Shown in pieces: positions 54,505-64,000 of a stretch of 64,000 nt of DNA. Position 1 is the stretch's first letter; every line of letters starts with the position of its first letter. Source of the stretch: Chondrilla cf. caribensis (Eukaryota > Porifera > Demospongiae > Chondrillida > Chondrillidae); assembly GCA_964020155.1 (NCBI GenBank), contig OZ026568.1, positions 2,510,320 to 2,574,319 on the forward strand, written 5' to 3'. Both the position numbers and the translations under genes were made by a program. The notes beneath the pieces were generated by a model. It worked only from the letters and a program-made list of their open reading frames with translations, had not been told where the DNA came from and made no database searches.

Positions 54505-57373
54505 TCAGTTTTTTTCTTTGGACAGTATCTCCAGTAACTGGCTGAATTTGTCATCAATGTGCTTGTGGAGTTTATTGATAGCTTCGTCAAAGTGTTTTGC
54601 CAAATCAGCCAAATCTTCCTTTGTAATAAAACGGTCAGGATCAAAGCTTGGATCATTACTGACCTCATGTTTACCGTCAGGCTTATCAAACCCATTCTCA
54701 CTGTCATTGGTGTTCATTTCCTTCTTGCTGCGGTTCAAAGCTCCGTGTACATTCCTCAGCATTGCCATGGCCATCTTCATTTCCGAGGGAATCTCCTTAT
54801 CCTGTGGCCGCGAGGACATGCTGCTCCTGTCAGCATCCAGATGGTGGAGGGTGGACACTAAAGCTCTCAACTCTTCGGGTAGATTCTCAACTGATGAGTC
54901 CGTAACCATTGGGTGGATAGAATCAACTTGCCTGCAATTATATCACACAGGTATGATTTGATAAGTGCCTAGTGGATTATGAAACAAGCCTAACACATTA
55001 CACGTATAATATCTGTAATTATACCATATGGAGCACTTCTGCACTTTTGCTTGATAACAAACATTTCATGGTTTGAATTTCATGGATTTACAAGCCACTG
55101 CATGAATGCAAATGTGCATGTACAAGCATATGTCATGTAAGTATGTGGTTCAATGTGGGCAAAACCACATGAATTCAACCAAAACTTCACGATTATGAAC
55201 ATTAGTCACTCATGTGGTGGCACATAACCACTTGATGACATTCACACATCAGAGGAATCATTACAGCACAAATAGCTCTTTACGCAATTATCTTAAAACG
55301 CTTTTAGTAGATTTCTTTCATGTGGTGATATCACTGTGATAGAAGTACAATGAATCAAACAGTGATCATTGGAAGATTTCACAATTGAGTTCACTTATCT
55401 TGTAGCAGACCATATTTGTCACTGCTATTGGGAAGTGGGAATTAAATGTTTCAATTCCACCAATTTGGTTATTAAGATGTTCGAATAGGTGAATAATTGG
55501 TGCAAATTAGTTCCTGAAACTTCTTACAAAACAAACGGCAATTACAAGTGGACAAACAAACCTCAAAGCATGTACCTTACCCATGTAACTGCTTGAAGGA
55601 TTCAGCATTTTTTACCACATCAAACGTCAGAAGAATTCCTTTCAAGTGGAACTTTGGCCTTCCACCCAAAGAAAGAAACTACACACGTATTAGAAGAAGA
55701 AGTACAGCACAATTGACATTCAAGAGCACTGGTCATGTTCTACATACACATACGAAATACCATATGCAGCACCAAATATGACGAGTAAACATTCGCTCTA
55801 CTTTTTGCAGATGGTGGACTTCAACCATGAAATCTATAGTCCTTTACAAAAATTGTACTCCTTGAAAAGTTATTGCAGTTATGTATATGGTAGATCACTC
55901 CCTCCATGTGGAAGACACCCACATAGAGAGCCACAGTCAGTACAGTATCATAACAACCACAGTAACTATGGAAACTGTAACCACAGTGATTGCCACAATA
56001 GTAACTATGGTAACTGTAATCACAGCGATTGCCACAATAGTAGCTATGGTAACTGTAACCACGGTAATTGCCACTGATACAATCAAAGACGAATTCTACA
56101 CATCACCAGGTACCAAACAGTTTGAAACAGAAGGTGTTTACTGTGCTAGCAAACATCACCTTTATTGACATCCTACTGATGAGGATGGGTGAAGAAAACT
56201 TGTACGAACAAATGTACATAGGCACACCTTCTCTAAATAGGAAAGAAAAATACAAAATAACAAGTATGGATGAGTGCTGGGGGGAGAAAAAACCTTTATA
56301 ATCAGCACAGACATAGGTACAAAGCACGGATGTATTTGTTCTCGGACACAGGGTGAAAAAAACCAGATAAAACTGGTACTTTTTGTCCTGGCAAGAATGA
56401 CTGTACTTGTAATGATGAGGTACTACATGCATGCATGATAATATGATGTGAATCAATAAATGGTAACATTACATAAGGTAACATAATATCTACAAGAGAA
56501 TAGCAGTCATAGTGTATTTATGGTCTGTTGTCTCAACTGCATACGTATCATTGTAATCAATTATTTGTTCCCATCATTGTGTATGATATCATATCATACA
56601 TACGTTCAAGTCAACGTGGATATCATTATTGATTCATATTGTTCGTGTTGGTGCAATGGTAACATGTACTCGGGAGTCAGGACACGGGGAAACTACTAAG
56701 TTATAAAATTCACTGCATTTAATGCTTTCTTACAAACTCACTTTCCCTCACGTGATAAACAACCTTTGCTTGTTCCAATGTATGCATCGCTTTCACCATA
56801 CACTTCAATGTTACGAGCTTCGCTAACAACCTCCAAACCGTATAGACCAAGATCACTATCTGAGCCCGGGAAAATGTCTAAATATAAAACACACGGTGAT
56901 GTTCCACCACTAGAGTGCTCGTCGGATCGAATCTCTACAAGATTGTCTTCAGCCTCCAGAGATATATCTCCCTGGTTGGCGATCTGCTTAGCATCTCTAA
57001 GTAGAAATGTAAACCATTGAAAGAGTAACTGTTAATAGTCTACGATAAGGTAACTTGGGATGCAGGGTTAATTCGGGACAACAAAAACAGTTTAACAAGG
57101 AAAATGTGCCCAACTTATGTCGATAATATCTTTACACATGGGGATTTGACCAGTGGTGGACAGTTTACCATAGGGCCACAGCCCATAGCCCAACATAAAC
57201 ATATTGGAAGACATCCGTTCCAATTCCTATTATGGCCTCCTAACACTCAAATCGACCGCAGATAAAGTATAAAAAACTTGCTACCTTGTCTGAAGTCTCA
57301 GTGCTTTTCTCAGATTCCTTTCTCCAGAATACCATGTGGTGGAGACGTGCACGGAAAGATGATAGGACGCCAT
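54505..57373 (-). CDS. PAAT/C10orf88-like protein (probable)
   Basis: Exons found in transcript order: 57285-57373 (start MASYHLSVHVSTTWYSGER), 56764-56996, 55581-55678 and 54505-54931 (stop TGA). The second exon has SDLGLYGLEVVSEARNIEVY and DAYIGTSKG, which resemble the SEARxMEVYxG..YxGTxRG core of PAAT (C10orf88), an ATPase-like protein linked to mitochondrial ABC transporters. The third has FLSLGGRPKFHLKGILLTF, fitting the following beta-strand segment. The last exon encodes a helical C-terminus (DLADLAKHFDEAINKLHKHI) likely to form a coiled coil. The phase after exon 2 (1) does not match exon 3 (0), so at least one exon of 3n+2 nt is missing, probably within 55,680-56,760. Assignment rests on memory of the family and is moderate. 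It is divergent with the Ig membrane protein across 96 bp. Confidence 0.55.
55963..56078. repeat. 39-bp tandem repeat, 3 copies
   Basis: Unit GTAACTATGGTAACTGTAA followed by CACAGCGATTGCCACAATA, in the PAAT-like gene interval. No known function. Confidence 0.88.
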
Positions 57374-57469
57374 TTTCTTAAAGAACTTCTAAAGGAGGCG
57401 CTATTTTGTAGTAGCCGTATTCCGCGGCAAATGGTGATCACGTGACATCCTTCTGCAGCGGCTGGAAAA
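57374..57469. promoter_or_regulatory. Bidirectional promoter, PAAT-like gene / Ig membrane protein
   Basis: The start codons are 96 bp apart on opposite strands. The interval contains GATCACGTGAC (E-box/CLEAR type), and CGCCATTTT overlaps the leftward start codon. The same pair of motifs occurs in the GINS4/IDE promoter. No TATA box is seen. Confidence 0.5.
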
Positions 57470-60400
57470 ATGTACAAGAAATTGCGAATTACAGTAGCGT
57501 TTTTCTTATCATTTGGCATAATTTCTGTTTTTGGTAAGTCCAAAGTGTGTCCAAGCATCCGAGAGTAGCAGTTTAAAATGGGATATCATGGGATTGATGG
57601 CCCAGAACACTCCAGCAATGCGATATGATAAATGTTCGTGTCCGCGATGTCTCCATAGACGTGATTCAATTGAAGACATTTACCCACAGCTATAGATTAA
57701 CGGTATCTAATTTAGGACACCCAATCCAACTTACCCCGCTTCACCTTATCTGTATGCAATATCTTCTTGTGTCACAAGGAAGTAGCTCATGTTGAGTTAA
57801 ATGGGCCACCAGGGTGCTATTGTTACTGATGCCAATTGTCATGAAACTCCTTTTTTAACCCCATTCACAGCTCAACATAGTATCCTACCAGGATACAATT
57901 TTCCCGCCTACTACCACATCTTCATAGACGACGTGGAAACATACTGGATATGTGTAGAAGAAGACCCTCCATATGTGGACAGTGGCAACTACAGGAGTGT
58001 CTTCCCTGGACTCATCTACTATTGTGGTTTTAGAGTGTCCTCCAGCGTGTATCCACCAGCTGACCGGTCGAGGGAATTCCCGGATAGTCATGTTAAATGG
58101 TATACACAAAGCATGAATCGCAGTCTCGATGACCCACCAGTAGAAGACCTTTACTCCGTGGATATGTCATGGAATACTATTCACAGTGCATACATGTACA
58201 CGTTTGTTATTCGTGTGACATTCCATAGACCGCGCTTGCTTTTTGGAAGAAGTCTATACTATTCCGTACCAGCCTGGCGTTTGAACTCATTCCGTCTTCA
58301 TCGTGCGTATTTTCCTGATTGCAATGCATGTGAGTGATGGAGCTTGTTACATTGATTGTGATGGATACATTGCTCCCATCATGTGTGCTCAATATGTAAT
58401 CAATGGCTGTGCAGAAAATCCATGTGCAAGTATGTGATTGTAAGAGTACCTATGCATATGGAGTCATTCCTACGTAGTTACTGAGTACAGTGGAACCTCT
58501 CTATTAAGGACACTTTGGGGCCTTGATTTTAGTCCTTATTACTGAGGTGTCCTTAATTCAGAGGCCACTTAATACACTACAGTACTACATTGGGACACAG
58601 AATGGTGTCCTTGTTATAGAGTAGTGCTGGGACAATTAATCGATTAATCGATTAATCAATCGATATTTATTTCAAATCTGATTATCATTAATAGTGCAAG
58701 CAAATTGATTAATCACAGGAAGCAATTAAGTGAGTAGAACAGGAAGCCACCCCCACCTTATCACCCGGAACGTTCACTCCATGGGTTCAATTCCTTACTT
58801 TAAGAGTACCTGACTTGTGAAAAGGGCTCTATGGACTTCATTTCACGTCTATTGGATGACTATTTAGTCTAATAAAGTGGGAGTGATTTCCGGTTACGCC
58901 CACTTAATTACTTCCGGTGATTAATCGATTAATCAATCAGTTACTGTGTGCTGATTATCGATTTGAAAATTTCAGCCGATTCCCGGCCCTATTATAGAGG
59001 TTTCTACAATGCAGAGGTTTGTAATAGAGAGGCTCTCCTGTACCTATGTATGGTTATGTATTTGTTGTGTCTATAATGATCATGATTCTGTCTTCTATCC
59101 CACATGTATGCACAAGGAGTTGAGTGATTGGTCTTTTTCTTTTTCAACACATAAATTGCCAGTTCTCGAGATGCAGAGATAATCGTAACTTACCCATAGC
59201 TCCATATTCATGTATATACTACATACTGTAGCGTATTTCATGTGGTACTTGAAAAGCTATATTTTGTTTCCTTCAGCTTGTCCATCATAATGCAATGGAA
59301 AAACTTAAAATCCAGCATTTTAAGCTGAATGTTGAGTGCTTCTACTAAGTCTTAAGCCTAGAATTAGGCCTTAGGCCCATCCAAGAAAATTTTAGTAATG
59401 AAAGATTGCTAGCTATATGATGTATATTTATGCCTATGATACTTTAGATGGAAAAGTGGATATTCTGAAGAATACCTACTTACTGGAGTTTTACTCCTAT
59501 TATCTTACCAATGCACAAATGAGAAGAATAGCTTTTGGAATAAAGGAGAGACTTGTTCTTGCAGAATCTTCTGGTAGAATCTTCCTTACGGCTGTCTACA
59601 GCATTCGTGCTTCGTGTAGGCCAGTTATTAACGGAAGTGTGATGAATTTCAACGAGGTAGCTAGTTTTCTGGGCAGTGAAATGGTGCACAGGTGCGAGAC
59701 TTTATATCAGGTGGAGCTCTATGAGTTCTCTATTCCAAGAAATAGAGTATTTAGTGGAGTGTATGGCATGCGATGCACTGATTGGAAACAGCACCATGGG
59801 CTGATTGTTCCCAAGGATTCAGAGATAAGTGTGCATGTTGTGTTTGGAGACTACCCTGGTGTACAACCCGGTGTGGATAGTGATGCTGAAGTAGATGTAG
59901 ACGCTGATGTGAATAATCAGGGTTAGTATGAGTGAAATAGTCCCTTGCCATGTACATATCATGCTTGTACTATGTTTGAATGTTATGTGTGTGTCTAGAG
60001 ATAGTGCGTGTGTGTGTGTTGATTGTGTGCGTGTATGTGTGTTGATTGTGTGCGTGTATGTGTGTTGATTGTGTGCGTGTATGTGTGTTGATTGTGTGTG
60101 TGGCTGTGTGTTTGTGTCGGCCTTTGTGTTCTTGGGTGTGTATACATGAGTGCGTGTGGGTGAGTAGGAGTCTTATATGTTGGAGCTTATTATACTATTC
60201 CAAGCAGTAAAAGGCGGTACACATGTTTATAACAACTACGTATGTCACACTTGTTTATGTTACTTGCAAGTATTGTAATCAGGATCTACGTACATCTAAG
60301 GAAGTGCCTTATTCAGTGTATAGTGTACCACCTGTTATGCCGTAAAGGTAGTCAGGACTATTATGATAACAATGGGTATGTACAAACTATCACGTTCAGT

Positions 60401-61776
60401 TACACACAGTATGTACCTACATTTCTATGTACATAATATGTAGATCTGGAGATGAGAACAATGCTAAATGGCAGCCATTTCATCATACCTTCTCAAAACA
60501 CGTCAGCATTTTTTGATGTCATTGTTAAACCTCCCACGGCTCAAGTTTCATTTCATAAGCTCAAGGAGCCTACAGAGAGCGACAGTTTTGTGATATCTGT
60601 CATCACCAAAGGGCACATCAGGATTGCATTTTATCGCATAAAGATTAATATATCAGGAGATTACCAACTCGAAGCCAGAGATGGTCCAAACATGGCATCG
60701 GAGGTCATCCAAATCACAGTGGCTCGAAAACTGGTACTCCACACCACACCCCCAAGAAGGGCTGTAGCTCAAGGTGTCCCAGCTGACCTAGTGTGCACAG
60801 TCAGTGGATGGCCTCTACCAAACGTACAATGGTCAACAGCTATTGGACCCATTAACCTCTCAAAGGTGAAATGGCCCTGTTTGCAATAATAGTGTACATT
60901 GTACAGGTGTGTGCCACAAATATACTATATATAATTATTGCATGAAAGATGTAGAGTGCAAATCTTTGATCTCGTAAATTATCCTGATTGTTAGCGAGTG
61001 TAATGGTTAAATTTGCTATTCATTTGCCTTACATCAATATACGTATACAGTGAATACTCGTTAATCCATTGCCATTGGTTTTCAAGGAATATGGTTGATT
61101 AACGAGTTTGGCAGATTAACTGGATATTCATTGGTACTTGTATATTATATTAGTAATGGGAAATTGTGGTGGAATAAAAGGTTTGGCGGATAAAGTGGTA
61201 GTGGATTAATGAGAATTCACTGTACTCACATTTCATTAGAAAGCATTGTGCTGACCAAGTGAATGTATAGTAAACTCTCAAGAATGTATACTAAACTCTC
61301 TCCTTATTCTTGTACTGTAGGACATTACAGTGACCACACGGGTCACAGTGAATCAAATGGTTGAAGCTGTATTGCACTTTGCCTCCCCGGAATACGAAGA
61401 CTCTTCCTATTACTACTGCAGTGCGTGGAACGAGGTAGATTCTGATGCATCGGAGGTCATTTTTGATGTCTACCCTATTGGCAGTGGGTTTGTTGATAAG
61501 GGTTTCGGTACGCAGGAAGCCACAGCAGCTGACAGCGATCAGGTGGATGATGAAGACTATGTCCTGGATTTATTTCCACAAGGGGATCCAGAACAGGAGG
61601 AAGCCAAGAGCGGCCCTCATCCTGGTGTTATAGTTGTTGCTGCACTTTCGTCAATTATCTTAACTTGTGTTGGATTGGCAGTTGTAGCTATTGTATTGAG
61701 ATGCTTACTGAGGTATGAACGTATGTAGGTGTGTGTGTGCTGCATGCATGTGTGTTGGTACACGTGCATGTATGCA

Positions 61777-61847
<71 letters not shown>

Positions 61848-62168
61848 CACTGCATGCACACACCTGTACCTGTTGGTTGGTATAAATGGGTTTTGTGTGA
61901 GTTACAGAATATTGAGATACTTCTGTGTTCATGTGTATTGTGTGTATTATAAATATAATATATATATAAATGCATGCTAGATTCATTTATTATAATGTTA
62001 TATTATACTTAATATAGAAATAGAGGAAAACGTCGAAGACAGCAGAAGAAAAGAAACATTAGCAGCAGCAAGACTTCGTTCAGTTTGGAAGAATCGACTA
62101 GTTCGTACAATTCAAGGAATGCAGCAAGTAAAAGTACCAGTGACCTGTTGCTGAATGAATCATTTTAG
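57470..62168 (+). CDS. Single-pass membrane protein with Ig-like domains, unrecognised family
   Basis: Six exons in agreeing phase give 653 aa: 57470-57533, 57871-58329, 59448-59921, 60444-60865, 61321-61712, 62018-62168. Exon 1 encodes a signal peptide (MYKKLRITVAFFLSFGIISV). Exons 2 and 3 (residues about 22-332) encode Cys-containing, aromatic-rich segments that I do not recognise, ending in an Asp/Val-rich linker. Exons 4-5 carry Ig-like signatures: VPADLVCTVSG..VQW, then EDSSYYYCSAWNEV. An acidic stalk follows, then a transmembrane helix (VIVVAALSSIILTCVGLAVV), a stop-transfer RNRGKRRRQQKK and a Ser-rich tail ending NESF. It is probably a plasma-membrane receptor or adhesion molecule. There is no kinase, ITAM or death domain. 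Intron 2 holds nested transposons. Confidence 0.8.
58488..59040. mobile_element. Mariner-type non-autonomous element, interrupted by a hAT-like element
   Basis: The ends CAGTGGAACCTCTCTATTAA and (reverse complement) CAGGAGAGCCTCTCTATTAC form terminal inverted repeats. Both ends abut a TA, as expected for Tc1/mariner/pogo insertion. It lies in intron 2 of the Ig membrane protein. No transposase remains, and a 370-bp element sits inside it. Confidence 0.75.
58622..58991. mobile_element. hAT-like non-autonomous element, copy 3 (nested)
   Basis: Termini are TAGTGCTGGGAC and, in reverse complement, TAGGGCCGGGAAT. It is flanked by the 8-bp duplication TTATAGAG (58614-58621 and 58992-58999), diagnostic for hAT-type insertion. 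Internal landmarks are ATTAATCGATTAATCGATT and its near-complement close to the other end. The insertion splits the mariner-type element. Confidence 0.88.
60010..60100. repeat. About 23-bp tandem repeat, 4 copies
   Basis: Unit TGTGTGTTGATTGTGTGCGT plus GTA, in intron 3 of the Ig membrane protein. Confidence 0.88.
61048..61222. mobile_element. MITE with TTAATCTGCC ends, copy 3
   Basis: Ends CAGTGAATACTCGTTAATCC and GGATTAATGAGAATTCACTG are inverted repeats flanked by TA. The element is 175 bp and lies in intron 4 of the Ig membrane protein. Confidence 0.78.
61779..61846. repeat. (GT)n microsatellite after exon 5 of the Ig membrane protein
   Basis: GT tract beginning about 65 nt into intron 5. 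Confidence 0.95.
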
Positions 62169-64000
62169 AGTTATTCGTATTTATATTTACAATATTATTG
62201 GCTACAATATTACTATAATATTATTAATTCAACATTTCCATGCAAATGCAATGACTATTCATTGTATCGCTCTCTCACTACATATCAAACTGTAAGACAA
62301 TTATTATTCCAGCAAGTGACACTGTTCAATGAGTTATAATGAATAATACAAAAGTAACGAACAAAGTACAGTGTAATAACCGCCATAACATCCACAGTTT
62401 TTGCAGTTTACAACAATATATGGTTTAATGCGGAAAATGAAATTATCATTCTGTTATACCACGGACCCGCTGATGCTCTGGTACCTGGAAGCATTAATTA
62501 AATTAATTCCCCCATGCAATCAGTTACTTTAGACGGGACACCTCACAACACTGAAATTTTAAAATTGACAAAATTTAGAAAATTCCTTAGGTGTAAACAT
62601 CAACTCTTAATTAATGATGGTATTAATTAGATATTATAACTATAGTTGTAATTACCCCGTCCCAGTCCTATGCTTTGTACTAATTAACTTTTACAAACAT
62701 GAGATTTGTATAGCTACGTACACATGACATAATACATATAAAGAGATGATATAATTATCATGGTATGTCCACCATCCACCACACCCTACTAAGTGTCCAT
62801 AGGATACGTATGTACATTCCTATGGGGGTGCTATGCATAGGCCTCATGGTGACCAGCCCGGTTATTTTACATCTTGCTGCTGACTATGCAGTGTCCACAC
62901 GGTGATAACACGTACAGTTTCTGATGCATGTATACGTATGAAACCACTCTGATTGCTACAGACCTTGAGCTCATTGGACCAGTGAGATATGTATTTTGAA
63001 CCAATCAGTAGCAATAAAATAAACATCAAATTACGTAATACAAATAAACTCAATATTACAGTATAAAAGAAAAGGTAATTACAACAATTATTATAAAATT
63101 AAAACAATTAGTTGTAAATATTAGTCTAGTTAAAATGAATGAAATGTGCGTAAAAAATTGTTCACCATCCTGTACAAAAATGCCTAACACGTACTGTCAC
63201 ACGTCATGCTGGCAGCCAAGTACGTGTACTGTTATCGTAGTTCCGTCCCCACCACAAGACGTAATGTACCTCTGAAGGAGGGAATATGATAGATTTCGTA
63301 TTTGTACAACATGATGATGGAGTGATTGTGCAATGTATTGGAATACAGTAACTGGATGAGGAACCATTAATTATTCAGAAAACATTCATATACTGTAGCT
63401 ATGGCATGCATATGTTATGTATGCATTTTACACTATTAACGGAGTAATTTGCTTATATGTAGGATGCCCAAATTGTATTCAACAATTTTGTGATTGTTAT
63501 GACTTCATTTGTTAACTATAATATCATATGTACGTACATAACATATACATACAATTATACACATTTAAAGTATGTACCAAGTCTCCCAAATTATATCCAA
63601 GGACAGGTACACACAGTATACAAAGCAAGATTTAGTGAAATCATTGTGGCTTTGTAGTAAATATGACCACATGCGTATGTATGTGTATGTACACATGTTA
63701 TATGCAAGAAGTACGTACAGATTTATAGAGCACACATACATGCAGGGAGTACAGAAGTATATAAATTTATTGTATCCTGCTTGAGGGGCGGATCAAAGGA
63801 AAAACTGTGCCTATATACATAACCCATGTAGCACAGGTCAGTGATACAGCACAGGTCACCCAACAGGTTTCACTTGTTAGGATTAATTGTGTGAGAACAA
63901 GGCAGGAAATTAGTAAGCACATGTCTATTGCATATAATGTTTTATTGAGCTATGCGCATATTTGCTGTATAAATTGTCTATCCTTCACCACACTAGGATA
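62169..64000. other. Right-hand intergenic region
   Basis: AT-rich sequence downstream of the Ig membrane protein. No exon is supported on either strand. It contains scattered TGTAC/TACGTA motifs and, at its right edge, an inverted-repeat element at 63773-64000. Confidence 0.5.
63773..64000. mobile_element. MITE with TATCCTGGT ends, copy 4
   Basis: Begins TATCCTGCTTGAGGGGCGG and runs to ACTAGGATA at the window edge, which is its inverted end, so it is about full length. It resembles copy 2 most closely, including the extra GTCAGTGATACAGCACAG. Confidence 0.78.

Noticed and set aside
56302..56400. Candidate missing exon of the PAAT-like gene
   Set aside because: A frame follows a plausible acceptor in the required phase, but no convincing phase-compatible donor is found before a stop codon.
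57801..58337. A 178-codon frame starting at the ATG at 57801 as a stand-alone gene
   Set aside because: Its first 70 bases lie upstream of a good acceptor (polypyrimidine then CAG at 57870), and from 57871 it joins in phase to the signal-peptide exon. The final CNACE codons read past a GTGAGT donor.

Overview
This window is eukaryotic, and almost certainly metazoan nuclear DNA. Genes are split by many short GT-AG introns and are often packed head-to-head. Gene content is animal-specific: a glycogen-targeting PP1 subunit, an adhesion GPCR with a GPS site, and an Ig-type receptor. Introns and intergenic DNA are full of (GT)n/(AC)n tracts, TGTAC/TACGTA-rich sequence, minisatellites and short non-autonomous transposons. 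An early-branching invertebrate such as a sponge is my best guess. That is an inference from compact introns and a divergent receptor repertoire; no diagnostic marker is present.

Layout, left to right. (1) 98-1063 (+) encodes a PPP1R3-type glycogen-targeting subunit of protein phosphatase 1 and may continue upstream of the window. (2) 1933-16627 (-) is GINS4/SLD5, a subunit of the replicative CMG helicase. (3) 16910-32985 (+) is insulin-degrading enzyme (IDE): 28 exons whose phases all agree, 974 aa. Genes 2 and 3 share a 282-bp bidirectional promoter. (4) 32986-36027 is a convergent intergenic gap. It holds transposon remnants, a 97-bp hairpin, a diverged direct duplication and a dead copy of an FN3 exon from the neighbouring receptor. 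(5) 36028-52766 (-) is a very large adhesion GPCR: 24 phase-consistent exons, 1,881 aa. Its order is signal peptide, Cys-rich segment, EGF, three FN3, four Ig, EGF, Ig, SEA-like segment with a furin-type site, HormR, GAIN/GPS, 7TM, long tail. (6) 54505-57373 (-) resembles PAAT/C10orf88; one exon is unresolved. (7) 57470-62168 (+) is a 653-aa single-pass membrane protein with C-terminal Ig-like domains and an ectodomain I do not recognise. Genes 6 and 7 share a 96-bp bidirectional promoter.

The genes do not form one pathway. They are housekeeping genes (glycogen control, DNA replication, peptide degradation) beside two cell-surface receptors. The most distinctive content is the domain order of the GPCR, the unrecognised Ig membrane protein, the decayed FN3-exon copy, a perfect 29-bp-arm hairpin in GINS4, and at least six families of small inverted-repeat transposons, including a hAT-like element (8-bp target duplications) nested in a TA-flanked mariner-like element.

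Exon models come from reading splice sites and homology by eye. Divisibility of the IDE, GPCR and Ig-receptor models by three without internal stops is strong internal support, but none was checked against transcripts.
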